Assembly: GCA_018335795.1 (NCBI GenBank)
Contig: JAGXRP010000045.1
Span: 1-48,154 of the forward strand
Source of the DNA: Desulfobulbaceae bacterium
Lineage (GTDB): Bacteria > Bacteroidota > Ignavibacteria > Kapaibacteriales > UBA2268
Direction: 5' to 3'
Length of the DNA stretch: 48,154 bases
The notes under the pieces were generated by a model that had not been told where the DNA came from, did no database searches, and was given only the letters and a program-made list of their open reading frames with translations. Each line of letters opens with the position of its first letter. Position 1 is the stretch's first letter. A program made the translations under genes and the position numbers. Shown one piece after another: positions 22,991-32,218 of this stretch.

Positions 22991-23620
22991 CTACAAACTT
23001 ATCGGCAGCACTACAAATATCAGAACGTCCCAAACGGCATGAGATATGATTCCCGGGACTACATTCCGATATTTGGCGTACATCAAACTCCAATGTATGC
23101 CCAACACCAAAGCCGCTAAAAGCAACATGGGATTGAGTGCCCAAATATGCACCATCGAATAAAGCACAATTGCGATTATCATTCCGCCTTTGACGCCAAT
23201 TTTTTGGATTAGTCGCTCTTGGATGAATCCGCGCCAGAAAATCTCCTCTGCCGGTGCTATCAAAAAAAGAAGCAATGTTGCAATGAGCAACGGGTCAGCT
23301 TGTGTCCGCGTTTGGTAAATTGCTTGAATTTGGGGTATTGTCCAATCAAAAAATTGCACAAACAACCACACTCCAAATCTCGACAGCATATAAAGTAAAA
23401 CCGCATGGGCTAATCCAATCCACAAATATTTCCACTCAAATTTGAACAGTTCTTTCAATCTGTGCTTCTCGTTGAAGAGTGCAAAAATTGCCAATCCGGT
23501 AGCAGCCGGTGTCATCACATGCCAAAAGTACTTGTGGTGTATGAGATGGGTTAGCGCTGTAAATCCCGCAAACATCAAAAACCAAAGTATAAATGCGGCT
23601 GCGATTCCGACTATTAGCAT
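22991..23620 (-). CDS. CPBP-family intramembrane metalloprotease
   Basis: A 209-residue polytopic membrane protein with the CPBP motifs: PAEEIFWRGFIQE (glutamate pair and arginine), a histidine in YSMVHIWALNP, and a final histidine in GIISHAVWD. This is the second CPBP protease in the window and is more compact than the one at 16217, with limited similarity beyond the motifs. It stands alone on the minus strand. Its substrate is unknown. Confidence 0.88.
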   Translation of the reverse strand: MLIVGIAAAFILWFLMFAGFTALTHLIHHKYFWHVMTPAATGLAIFALFNEKHRLKELFKFEWKYLWIGLAHAVLLYMLSRFGVWLFVQFFDWTIPQIQAIYQTRTQADPLLIATLLLFLIAPAEEIFWRGFIQERLIQKIGVKGGMIIAIVLYSMVHIWALNPMLLLAALVLGIHWSLMYAKYRNVVPGIISHAVWDVLIFVVLPISL

Positions 23621-23680
23621 ATAAGCGTCAAATTATGTTGAACAAACAAAATTTAACGCTTAATGCCGCAAGTTTATTTT

Positions 23681-23716
23681 AAAAAAAAATCCCTTCACAT
23701 GAATGCAAAGGGATTT
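23681..23716 (-). terminator. rho-independent terminator for hppA
   Basis: Read on the minus strand, AAATCCCTT / AAGGGATTT (9-bp stem, 23716-23708 and 23695-23687, 12-nt loop) is followed by a run of nine or more T. It lies 20 bp after the pyrophosphatase stop. Confidence 0.9.
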
Positions 23717-23735
23717 AAAGTATATCAATTGTGTG

Positions 23736-25925
23736 TTAAATCACTGTAGCCAAAACAAGTGCAACAATTGAAATCAATTTTATTAATATATTAATCGAAG
23801 GTCCTGATGTGTCTTTAAATGGGTCGCCGACAGTATCACCGGTGACTGCTGCTTTGTGAGCTTCCGAGCCTTTGTAATACATCACGCCATCAATATTGAC
23901 GCCTTCTTCGAACATTTTCTTAGCATTATCCCATGCACCACCGGCATTGGATTGGAATATCGCCATCAACACACCCACAACTGTAACGCCAGCCAACATT
24001 CCGCCTAAGGTTTCGGCTCCAAATGAGAATCCGACAACTATCGGAGCAGCAACAGCGAGTAAGCCCGGTAACATCATTTCCTTGATTGAAGCTTTGGTTG
24101 AAATTTCAACACATTTTGCGTATTCGGCTTTGCCTTCAGCTTCGTGGTAAACACGTTTGTCGTCATTAGACCAAGTATCGAATTCTTTACCATCATTTTT
24201 GCGAAGTACAGTAAGCGCAGCCTTTAGTTGAGGAATTTCGAGGAATTGGCGTCTAACTTCCTGAATCATAGATTTGGCGGCTCTACCCACAGCACCCATA
24301 GCGAGTGCCGAGAATACGAACGGCAACAAGCCACCCAAGAAGAGCCCGACAATGACGTTTGCTTTTGAAATATCAATAGTTTTGATTCCGGCAGCAGTCA
24401 TGTATGCACCAAAAAGTGCTAATGCTGTAAGTGCAGCCGAACCAATTGCAAAACCTTTGCCAATTGCGGCTGTAGAATTTCCTACTGCGTCTAATTTATC
24501 TGTGCGTTGTCTGACTTCTTTCGGCAATTCTGCCATTTCGGCAATACCGCCGGCGTTGTCAGAAATTGGTCCATAAGCATCAACAGCTAATTGGATACCT
24601 GTTGTAGCAAGCATACCAACAGCGGCAATTGCGATACCATATAAATTAGCAAAATGGAAAGAAACGAGAATTGCGATTGAAATTAATATAATCGGACCGG
24701 CTGTAGAAATCATACCTGTTCCAAGTCCGGCAATAATATTAGTAGCCGAGCCTGTTAGCGATTGTTCTGCAATTTTACGAACGGGAGGTTTGCCCAATCC
24801 TGTGTAATATTCTGTAATTAAGCCAATTCCAACACCTGCAATTAGACCTACAATTGTTGATAAAAATATGCCGAGTGAAGTAATTGTTAGTGTAGTTCCA
24901 TAAAGTGGGTCGTTGAACACCCAAGTAGCGGGCAACACCCAGGAAATAATTCCATAGGAAGCGATTATCATAAGGATTGAAGCAATGAAAGTACCTTGGT
25001 TGAGAGCTTTTTGTGGGTCGCCTCCTTCTTTAACATTCACGAAAAATGTACCTGCAATAGAGACGATAATTCCTACAGATGCTAAAAGTAGAGGCAAAAC
25101 GATTGCACTTAATCCGCCAAAAGGCGTGCCTTGGAATTCCGGCAAAGCGTAGAATGCTACACCAAGAACCATTGTTGCCAAAATTGAACCAACATAAGAT
25201 TCGAACAAGTCAGCACCCATACCTGCAACATCGCCAACGTTATCACCGACGTTATCGGCAATAGTAGCGGGATTGAGTGGATGGTCTTCGGGGATTCCGG
25301 CTTCAACCTTTCCAACTAAGTCCGCACCTACGTCAGCTGCTTTAGTGTAAATACCGCCACCAACTCTTGCAAATAATGCAATTGAAGATGCACCAAATGA
25401 AAAGCCTGTTAAAATAGCAATAATTTGATTGACATTATGAACATCATCAACACCCATTATAGAAGAATAAATCAAGAATAAAACACTTAGACCCAATATT
25501 CCGAGCCCAACTACACCCATACCCATTACAGAGCCGCCTGTGAATGCTACCTTCAAGGCTTGATTCAAGCTGGTTCTGGCTGCATTTGTCGTTCTGACAT
25601 TCGCTTTGGTAGCTACATTCATGCCGATTTTCCCTGCTAATCCTGAGCAGAGTGCGCCGACGATAAACGAAAGTGCAATAAGTGGTGAAGAATCCGGAAC
25701 ATTTGCTCCTTGGACAGCTAATAAAGCAGCTACAACAATTACGAAGTAGAATAACACCTTATATTCTGCTTTCAAAAATGCTTTAGCTCCGTCTGAGATG
25801 AATAATGCAATATTTTGCATCTTTTCATTTCCGGGATCTTGTTTGCTTACCCATTGGGCTTTTATATAGGTGAAAATGAGGGCTATAAAACCCGTGGCGG
25901 GCACTAAGTACAGCAATTCAATCAT
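23736..25925 (-). CDS. hppA: membrane-bound ion-translocating pyrophosphatase
   Basis: Hydrolyses PPi to pump H+ and/or Na+ across the membrane. The 729-residue chain has about 16 membrane segments. It carries the PPi-binding signature [19 protein letters not shown], followed by [27 protein letters not shown], with a second DNAGGIAEM and a C-terminal [14 protein letters not shown]. The motif [11 protein letters not shown] has Ala where K+-independent enzymes have Lys, so it should be the K+-dependent type. Whether Na+ or H+ is carried cannot be read safely by eye. Single-gene unit closed by the terminator at 23681-23716. Confidence 0.96.
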   Translation of the reverse strand: MIELLYLVPATGFIALIFTYIKAQWVSKQDPGNEKMQNIALFISDGAKAFLKAEYKVLFYFVIVVAALLAVQGANVPDSSPLIALSFIVGALCSGLAGKIGMNVATKANVRTTNAARTSLNQALKVAFTGGSVMGMGVVGLGILGLSVLFLIYSSIMGVDDVHNVNQIIAILTGFSFGASSIALFARVGGGIYTKAADVGADLVGKVEAGIPEDHPLNPATIADNVGDNVGDVAGMGADLFESYVGSILATMVLGVAFYALPEFQGTPFGGLSAIVLPLLLASVGIIVSIAGTFFVNVKEGGDPQKALNQGTFIASILMIIASYGIISWVLPATWVFNDPLYGTTLTITSLGIFLSTIVGLIAGVGIGLITEYYTGLGKPPVRKIAEQSLTGSATNIIAGLGTGMISTAGPIILISIAILVSFHFANLYGIAIAAVGMLATTGIQLAVDAYGPISDNAGGIAEMAELPKEVRQRTDKLDAVGNSTAAIGKGFAIGSAALTALALFGAYMTAAGIKTIDISKANVIVGLFLGGLLPFVFSALAMGAVGRAAKSMIQEVRRQFLEIPQLKAALTVLRKNDGKEFDTWSNDDKRVYHEAEGKAEYAKCVEISTKASIKEMMLPGLLAVAAPIVVGFSFGAETLGGMLAGVTVVGVLMAIFQSNAGGAWDNAKKMFEEGVNIDGVMYYKGSEAHKAAVTGDTVGDPFKDTSGPSINILIKLISIVALVLATVI

Positions 25926-26095
25926 ATCGTTGTTAAATTTGTATTATGGAACATATTTGTAAATTTACTTGCCAATTTTTATTAAATTCATATATTTCAA
26001 TCAAATCAAAATCAAACATTTAACTTCTTAATTGTCTATTAACCTATCATTTAGAAAAATATTGTTTACTGTGGATAATAATTTTCTATGTTTAA

Positions 26096-26680
26096 TCAAA
26101 TTCTCAAACTAAGTGCGGCTTTTATTTGCCTCAAAGCGTCACCACGGTGGCTAAGTTTATTCTTTGAAATGCTATCCATCTCTGCAAAAGTTATGTCATA
26201 ATTATCGGGGATAAATATCGGGTCGTAGCCAAATCCCATGCTACCACGCTCATCGTTAATGATTTGCCCTTCAACTTTGCCGTTTGCAAAAATTGTTTGA
26301 GTGCCGTCAAAATAACAAATTACACATCTGAACCGAGCCGAAACAAGTTCTGCAAAATTTAATTCTGATAGTAATTTCGTCCGATTAGCTTTATCGTCAA
26401 CGTCAATACCAGCGTATCGGGCGGAATTGATGCCGGGCTTTCCATCCAATTGGTCAACTTCCAATCCTGAATCATCTGCTATTACAGGAATTCCTGCAAC
26501 TTCATAAAAGGCACGAGCTTTGATTTCTGCATTTTGTTCGAAAGTCGTTCCGGTCTCATTGGGATTGATATTTATTCCCAAATCTATTGGAGTCACTATT
26601 ACAATTCCGTCAATATCTGATAGAATAGCCTTGATTTCTTCGATTTTATGATGGTTATTTGTAGCTGCTAAAATTGTCAT
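26096..26680 (-). CDS. rdgB: XTP/dITP diphosphatase (RdgB/HAM1)
   Basis: Removes non-canonical purine triphosphates (ITP, dITP, XTP) from the nucleotide pool. It has the opening ILAATNNHHKIEEI, the TFEQNAEIKARAF helix, ADDSGLEVDQLDGKPGINSARYAG (the family signature), GSMGFGYDPIF, TFAEM and the final KNKLSHRGDAL. At 194 residues it is full length. Its ATG overlaps the meaB stop (ATGA), so it is translationally coupled as the last gene of the prfB-to-rdgB run. Confidence 0.96.
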   Translation of the reverse strand: MTILAATNNHHKIEEIKAILSDIDGIVIVTPIDLGININPNETGTTFEQNAEIKARAFYEVAGIPVIADDSGLEVDQLDGKPGINSARYAGIDVDDKANRTKLLSELNFAELVSARFRCVICYFDGTQTIFANGKVEGQIINDERGSMGFGYDPIFIPDNYDITFAEMDSISKNKLSHRGDALRQIKAALSLRI

Positions 26681-27774
26681 AGTTGATAGTTTTTAAGTAA
26701 TTCGGCAACTGCTTGAGTAGGGGTAATAATTCCTGCAAGTACATTTTTTTCAATTTCGGGGCGTAATTCTGTGATTATTTTGTTATTATAAAATCGATTT
26801 TTGATATCTTCTTCAATCATTGCATAAATCCAATCTATAACTTGTTTTTTTCGTCTCGATTCGAAAATGCCCGATGACTTGACATTAATGAGAAATTCGT
26901 TAACGGCAGTCCAAACTTCGGAAACACCTGTTTTGTTCAATGCCGAGCATGTAAAGACTTTTGGTTTCCAACCTTCAGTTGCGGGAGTAAGAAGTTGTGT
27001 TGCGTTTTGGTAGGCACTTTGTGTCAATTTGGCGCGTTCGAGATATTTTCCTTCAGCTTTGTTAATCACTAATATGTCGGCTAATTCTACGACACCCTTT
27101 TTGATACCTTGTAATTCATCGCCTGAACCAGGCAATAAAAGCAATAAAAAGCAGTCCACCATCGAACGGACCGTGATTTCACTTTGTCCTACACCAATCG
27201 TCTCGATTAAAATGACATCGAAACCAGCGGCTTCACAAGCTATGATTGATTCTTTTGTTTTACGAGCAACACCACCGAGAGTGCCACCGGAAGGAGAAGG
27301 ACGGATAAATGCGTTTTCTTGGTTGCTTAGTTCCTCCATCCGAGTTTTGTCGCCCAAAATAGCACCTTTGGAAATCGTACTACTCGGGTCAATTGCCAAT
27401 ACTGCAACTTTTGACCCATTGCGACTCAAATAAGTACCCAATGTTTCTATAAATGTGCTTTTACCGGCTCCGGGAGGTCCTGTAATACCGATTCTGACAG
27501 ATTTCCCTGAATGAGGGAGAAGATGCTTCAGCAATAATTGTGCTTTGTCAATATGGGCTTGAAGATTGCTTTCAATCAAAGTAATAGATTTTGACAATAA
27601 TACTCTATCGCCACTAATCACACCTTGGGCTAATGTTTCAATATCAAAAGCCTGTATCTCGGTTCTTTTGGCTTTTTTGGGTGAACTATTAAGTGAAATT
27701 CCCGGCATGACAGATGTTGTGAATTCGACACCACTGCCATCAGGGACCCATTCGGGCATTACTTTCTTTTTCAT
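26677..27774 (-). CDS. meaB: methylmalonyl-CoA mutase-associated GTPase MeaB (ArgK family)
   Basis: A G3E-type GTPase that guards cobalamin loading and reactivation of methylmalonyl-CoA mutase. The Walker A GPPGAGKST is at 99-107. It is followed by VAVLAIDPSSTISKGAILGDKTRM, FIRPSPSGGTLGGVARKT, VILIETIGVGQSE, LLLPGSGDELQGIKKG and the base motif VINKAEG. At 365 residues it includes a short N-terminal extension before the core. The ATG overlaps the stop of the upstream dehydrogenase gene by one base (TAATG) and its own stop overlaps rdgB. The mutase genes themselves are not in the window. Confidence 0.93.
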   Translation of the reverse strand: MKKKVMPEWVPDGSGVEFTTSVMPGISLNSSPKKAKRTEIQAFDIETLAQGVISGDRVLLSKSITLIESNLQAHIDKAQLLLKHLLPHSGKSVRIGITGPPGAGKSTFIETLGTYLSRNGSKVAVLAIDPSSTISKGAILGDKTRMEELSNQENAFIRPSPSGGTLGGVARKTKESIIACEAAGFDVILIETIGVGQSEITVRSMVDCFLLLLLPGSGDELQGIKKGVVELADILVINKAEGKYLERAKLTQSAYQNATQLLTPATEGWKPKVFTCSALNKTGVSEVWTAVNEFLINVKSSGIFESRRKKQVIDWIYAMIEEDIKNRFYNNKIITELRPEIEKNVLAGIITPTQAVAELLKNYQL

Positions 27775-29174
27775 TAATTCAATATAAGTTTTTCGCTAAT
27801 CAGTTTATTTCCATATTTCAAAATTACGTAATAAATACCTGAAACGAAATTTTGTTTATCGAGAAAAACCGAATGTGAATTATTCAAATCCAAAGTAAGA
27901 TTCGATGCTTTATACTTGACATTGCCCAAGAAATCAACTATTTCTATATCTCCATCTATTATTAAATCGCTTGCTTTGATTTTCAATTCACGGCTAGTAG
28001 GATTAGGATAAATTCGTAGAAAATCAATACTACCTGAGCTGTTTGGTTTAACAGATTGAACATTAGATACTAACTCAATGATTCTATCATCTTCAGCTTT
28101 GGGGGAACCTCTGCCATCTCTGTTGCTTGTGGAAATGAAAATCCTTCCGTTGGGGGAGGTACAAATATCACGAAGCCTTCCAAATTGTCCGTCAATAACA
28201 TTTTCCTCGCTTGTGACGCTTCTTCCATCGGGAGATAATTTCAAAAGAATCAATTTTTGTGCTTTGAGTGTTGTGAGTAACAGAGAATTTTTCCAAGTAG
28301 GGAACAAGTCGCCATTATAGTAATCTAATCCTGCAGCAGCTACTGTATAGCTTGGATATAGAGATTTCATTGATTCAACTACATTATTCGCTTCGCAAAA
28401 TGCAATTTCCTGGGGTGTGTCACAGTACCCGTTTACATAGGGCCATCCGTAATTGCGACCTTTTTCGATGATGTTTAATTCATCATCAGTTCCGGGACCA
28501 TGTTCGGAAGAATATAAAATTCCGTTTGCTATGACTAAGCCCTGAGGGTTACGATGCCCAAAACTCCAAACTAAACTTCCCGGAAAAGGATTATCTGAAG
28601 GAATGCTACCATCAAGATTCATTCTTAATAATTTACCGTTTAAACTTTCAAGATTTTGAGCATATGCAGTATTTCCGGCATCTCCAATTGTTGCAAATAA
28701 TTTTAAATCCTCGTCTATCCATAACCTTGCACCGTCATGAATTCCTGCACCCGGAATATTTTCAAGTATTGTTATAGGAGATTCTAACGTGCTACCATTA
28801 AATGTGAGCCTGATAATTCGTATCTGAGTTGCTGTATTATTGTTGATGCTGTATGTATAAACTACATATACATAAGGCTCGGTGGCAAAGTTTGGGTGCA
28901 ACGCCATTCCCATCAAACCACGTTCACTACCCTGCATAACGTCACCGATAATATACAATGGTTGTAATACACCCGTCTCAGGATTGACTCTGCTAATTCT
29001 GCCGTATCTTTCAGTCATCCAGATGAAACCATCCGGTCCCCATAATATTTCCCATGGGGTATTTAAATTAGTTACCACATTTCTTGTGGTGAAAGTTTCC
29101 TGGGCATGGTTGGTTTCGCAAGCACAGAATATGACAATTAAGCAAGCAAACAATAGTGATTTATAAGTTTTCAT
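27774..29174 (-). CDS. PQQ-type sugar dehydrogenase-like beta-propeller with T9SS sorting domain
   Basis: A 466-residue exported protein. The glucose/sorbosone dehydrogenase propeller shows NLNTPWEILWGPDGFIWMTE, GLMGMALHPNF, VYVVYTYS, the histidine in IPGAGIHDGARL, NPQGLVIANGILYSSEHGPGTDDELNII and NYGWPYVNGYC. The last 75 residues form a Por/T9SS sorting domain (DFLRIYPNPTSRELKI, GIYYVILKYGNKLISEKLILN). The signal region contains FCAC, which could be a lipobox, but SPase I cleavage after HAQ is equally possible. ATG 29174 is preferred over an upstream in-frame TTG. It probably oxidises a sugar at the cell surface; the electron acceptor is unknown. It is cotranscribed with meaB. Confidence 0.88.
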   Translation of the reverse strand: MKTYKSLLFACLIVIFCACETNHAQETFTTRNVVTNLNTPWEILWGPDGFIWMTERYGRISRVNPETGVLQPLYIIGDVMQGSERGLMGMALHPNFATEPYVYVVYTYSINNNTATQIRIIRLTFNGSTLESPITILENIPGAGIHDGARLWIDEDLKLFATIGDAGNTAYAQNLESLNGKLLRMNLDGSIPSDNPFPGSLVWSFGHRNPQGLVIANGILYSSEHGPGTDDELNIIEKGRNYGWPYVNGYCDTPQEIAFCEANNVVESMKSLYPSYTVAAAGLDYYNGDLFPTWKNSLLLTTLKAQKLILLKLSPDGRSVTSEENVIDGQFGRLRDICTSPNGRIFISTSNRDGRGSPKAEDDRIIELVSNVQSVKPNSSGSIDFLRIYPNPTSRELKIKASDLIIDGDIEIVDFLGNVKYKASNLTLDLNNSHSVFLDKQNFVSGIYYVILKYGNKLISEKLILN

Positions 29175-29208
29175 AATCAAAATCTTTATTTGTGTGAACT
29201 AAATAAAT

Positions 29209-30594
29209 TCACGTTTTGATTTGGGCATTATTATTTTTAGGCAGCAAAAAAGCCAAAAAAACGACGAAAATTCCAATTACACTAATATATAGAAATGAAC
29301 TCATATAGCTTTGAACGCTATTACCCATACTTGTAATCAAGGCTCCCAGCAGTGCTGCACTGATGATTTGCCCGGTTCCCGTAGAAACAGTGACTACGCC
29401 TTGCCCTGATGCCCTCATACTCCTGACGGTGTTGCTATTTACTAAAAATCTGAGCGGTGCCCCTAATAATGCAGCCAAACTGAGCCCAATCAAAATTCCG
29501 CCCGAATACATCCAAAAAAGCTCGTCGCCTTTAAATCCTACAATAATGAATCCTAATGAAGTCAATAAACCTGCAATCATTAGCGTTAATCTTGGTCCGA
29601 TTTTATCAGTAGCTTTGCCGGAAAGTAATGCTCCAATCAACATCGCGACTACCATCGGTATCAACATGAAACTTGCATTTGATTCCGATACACCAAAGGT
29701 TTTAGTCAACATCGAGGGTACAAAAATTACCGCAGCTTCTGCCAGTCCGGCACTAAGCCCCAGAAGAAATGTTAATCTTAAAACAGGATTTCTTAGTAAT
29801 TCAATTTTGATGATTCCGTCTTCGACTTTTCCTTCTACTTTGTAGAATATTGGTAAAGCTATTATTGCATAAAGCACAAACGGCAAAACTTGCAATGATA
29901 CAAGGCTATTTAAAAAGTTATCAGATTCGATTCTGTTGATTCCGATTGATAATGCTGCGAGAGCACTAATCAGTAAAAAAGTACCGAGTAAGTCGAATTT
30001 CTTTCTTTCTGTTTTGACAAGTGAGGGGACTAAAGTCCTTGAAAAATAAATAATAACGATAGCAATTGGAATATTGATTACGAATATAAATTGCCAATTA
30101 TACATCAGCAGAAGTCCGCCAATAATTGGACCAATTATGAAAGCTAATCCGAATACAGCCCCAATCAAACCAAGAGCAGAGCCTTGTTTTTCTTTCGGGA
30201 ATGTATCGCCAATGACAGCAGAAGCAACCGGAAATATCCCGCCGGAGCCGAATCCTTGTATCGCTCTGCCAATCAAAACGGTCATGAAATCAGGCGCTAA
30301 TGCAATAACTACAGAACCGATACCAAACAAAGCAACATCTATGATATAAATCATGCGTCTTCCGTGAATATCGGATAATTTTGACATCAACGGTGCAGAC
30401 AACATATTCATCAACAAATATATATTGATGACCCAAGATGCATCTCTGGTGGAGATATTAAATGCAGATTTAATCGCAGGGAGTGCAGGTCCGATTATAG
30501 CTATATCCAACGCACCCATAAGCACCCCCGTGAAAAGGAGTGCCATTAGCTTATAATTTACTTTAACTTCAGGTGACTTTTTAGAAAGGGACAT
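29209..30594 (-). CDS. MFS drug/metabolite exporter (DHA2/EmrB-like)
   Basis: A 461-residue major-facilitator transporter from ATG 30594 (MSLSKKSPEVKVNYK). TM1 carries GVLMGALDIAIIGPALPAI, motif A is LSDIHGRRMIY, and the TM5 antiporter motif C is present as GLAFIIGPIIGGLL. About 12-14 helices are expected. The start overlaps the end of the DUF3127 gene by 14 bp in another frame, and the longer frame that reaches further upstream lies entirely within that gene. The substrate is unknown; export of drugs or metabolites is typical for the family. Confidence 0.87.
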   Translation of the reverse strand: MSLSKKSPEVKVNYKLMALLFTGVLMGALDIAIIGPALPAIKSAFNISTRDASWVINIYLLMNMLSAPLMSKLSDIHGRRMIYIIDVALFGIGSVVIALAPDFMTVLIGRAIQGFGSGGIFPVASAVIGDTFPKEKQGSALGLIGAVFGLAFIIGPIIGGLLLMYNWQFIFVINIPIAIVIIYFSRTLVPSLVKTERKKFDLLGTFLLISALAALSIGINRIESDNFLNSLVSLQVLPFVLYAIIALPIFYKVEGKVEDGIIKIELLRNPVLRLTFLLGLSAGLAEAAVIFVPSMLTKTFGVSESNASFMLIPMVVAMLIGALLSGKATDKIGPRLTLMIAGLLTSLGFIIVGFKGDELFWMYSGGILIGLSLAALLGAPLRFLVNSNTVRSMRASGQGVVTVSTGTGQIISAALLGALITSMGNSVQSYMSSFLYISVIGIFVVFLAFLLPKNNNAQIKT

Positions 30595-30937
30595 CTTCGT
30601 TTTCGGGTACAACAATACCGTCATCAAAAGGTCTTGTCTCTTGGTCTGTGTCATTTTCAATTCGCCAAGCATCTAACATATTGAAATACATCGTATTACC
30701 GTCTTTTTCCCACTTTCTGCCTTTTAAATTAAAGTGCACTTTGACAGAAGAACCGACACTAAAATTATCAATCAATGCACATTTGTCCTGTACTAATTGA
30801 AATTTGAGGAAATCAGTATAAGTTGAGGCATTATTATAGGAACTGACCTCAATCACGAATTCTCGCTTTTTGAATGTATCATTTACTTGTTGTTCATCAA
30901 ATTTTTCTACTAATTTACCTATAACATCAAATGACAT
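30581..30937 (-). CDS. DUF3127 protein (OB-fold, SSB-like)
   Basis: A 118-residue protein of the Bacteroidota DUF3127 family. It opens GKLVEKFDEQQVNDTFKKREFVIE, continues with YTDFLKFQLVQDKC and VGSSVKVHFNLKGRKWEKDG, then YFNMLDAWRIE, and ends in an acidic tail VPENEDVPF reminiscent of the acidic tips of single-strand-binding proteins. The family is thought to be OB-fold, and nucleic-acid binding is plausible. A strong GGAGG precedes the ATG. It lies between hutI and the MFS gene in the same operon; the functional link is not obvious. Confidence 0.88.
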   Translation of the reverse strand: MSFDVIGKLVEKFDEQQVNDTFKKREFVIEVSSYNNASTYTDFLKFQLVQDKCALIDNFSVGSSVKVHFNLKGRKWEKDGNTMYFNMLDAWRIENDTDQETRPFDDGIVVPENEDVPF

Positions 30938-30949
30938 AAAACCTCCGTA

Positions 30950-32203
30950 TTAATAATTAATTTTATTACCACCAATCCAAGTTGAATCTACATGGTTGAT
31001 GCCAAAATGATAAAAAATATCTGTATAAGAATCGCAATTACAAATTATGAAATCTGCATCCTTACCAATTTCTAGACTTCCCTTTGTTGATGAAAGTTCT
31101 AAGGCTCGTGCTCCGTGTAATGTGGCGGCAACAATTGCTTCCTCCGCAGTCATTTTCATATTGATTACAGACAGAGATAAAATCAGTTGCATATTTTCCG
31201 TAAAACTCGAACCCGGATTTGTATCGGTAGATATTGCAACTATCAACCCCGAATCAATCATTTTTCTTGCATCCGCATAAGGCATACGTATAAAATAGGC
31301 TGTACCGGGCAATAAACACGCAACAGTTTGGCTTTGTTTTAGTGCTTCGATTGATTCGTCCGATACGAATAATAAATGGTCTGCCGAAATTGCTCCTAAC
31401 TCTGCGGCTAATTTTGCAGCCGAAACATCTGCAAGCTCATCTGCATGTACTTTCAATTTTAATCCGTACTCTTTTGCTGTTTTGAGTACTTTTTCGCCTT
31501 GCTCGAGAGTGTAATATCCTTTGTCAATAAATACATCGCAATATTCAGCTATTCCTTGCTCAACAACAGTGGGTATCATCTCATTGCAAATTAAGTCCAC
31601 ATATCCTTCACGGTCGTTTTTGAATTCGGGAGCAAAATCATGTGCGCCCAAAAAAGTCGCCTTGACATTTATTGGCAATTCGTCAGCCAACATCTTTATA
31701 GCCGATAATTGGTTCAATTCCCCAAGCAAATTAAGAGAATATCCGCTTTTAATTTCAATTGTGGTTGTTCCATATTTCATTGCAGAAATTGCAAGTTTTC
31801 TCCCGTTTTGAAACAATTCTTCTATGCTGGCATTTCGTGTGGCTTTTACTGTTGTCTGAATTCCGCCACCTTCTTCAGCGATTTGTTGATATGTCACGCC
31901 TCTTAATCTTCGAGCAAATTCGGTTGAACGATTGCCGGCAAATACAATATGCGTATGCGAATCTACAAAACCCGGGAGAATGGTTTTTCCCTTAGCATCA
32001 TAAGTTTCAATCAAATGTATTTTGTTTGCTCTTATGTAATCTAATGCGTCATGAGTAGAACCGACGAAACGAATTGTTTCATCAAATAATATGGCACCAT
32101 CATTGATTTCGCCGATATTATTCATATCCGCACCGATTTTTTCGGTTTTTCCACAAGCGTCAACCGTAACTAAAGAACTTATATTTTTAATGAATTTCAT
32201 CAT
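30950..32203 (-). CDS. hutI: imidazolonepropionase
   Basis: Third step of histidine degradation: opens imidazolone-5-propionate to N-formimino-glutamate. The metal-site opening KTILPGFVDSHTHIVFAGNRSTEFARR is present, as are the family-specific YQQIAEEGGGIQTTVKATR, TTTIEIKSGYSL, LGAHDFAPEF, the histidine in KVHADEL and ISTDTNPGSS. The 417 residues are full length. Start is ATG 32203, or the adjacent ATG at 32200. The other hut genes (hutH, hutU, hutG) are not nearby, so it is uncoupled from the usual cluster and sits 15 bp after prfB. Confidence 0.94.
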   Translation of the reverse strand: MMKFIKNISSLVTVDACGKTEKIGADMNNIGEINDGAILFDETIRFVGSTHDALDYIRANKIHLIETYDAKGKTILPGFVDSHTHIVFAGNRSTEFARRLRGVTYQQIAEEGGGIQTTVKATRNASIEELFQNGRKLAISAMKYGTTTIEIKSGYSLNLLGELNQLSAIKMLADELPINVKATFLGAHDFAPEFKNDREGYVDLICNEMIPTVVEQGIAEYCDVFIDKGYYTLEQGEKVLKTAKEYGLKLKVHADELADVSAAKLAAELGAISADHLLFVSDESIEALKQSQTVACLLPGTAYFIRMPYADARKMIDSGLIVAISTDTNPGSSFTENMQLILSLSVINMKMTAEEAIVAATLHGARALELSSTKGSLEIGKDADFIICNCDSYTDIFYHFGINHVDSTWIGGNKINY

Positions 32204-32218
32204 GTTACAAATTTATAA

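Noticed and set aside
24274-24576. Antisense frame within the pyrophosphatase gene
   Set aside because: Typical opposite-strand shadow of an Ala/Gly-rich membrane protein gene without its own start signals.
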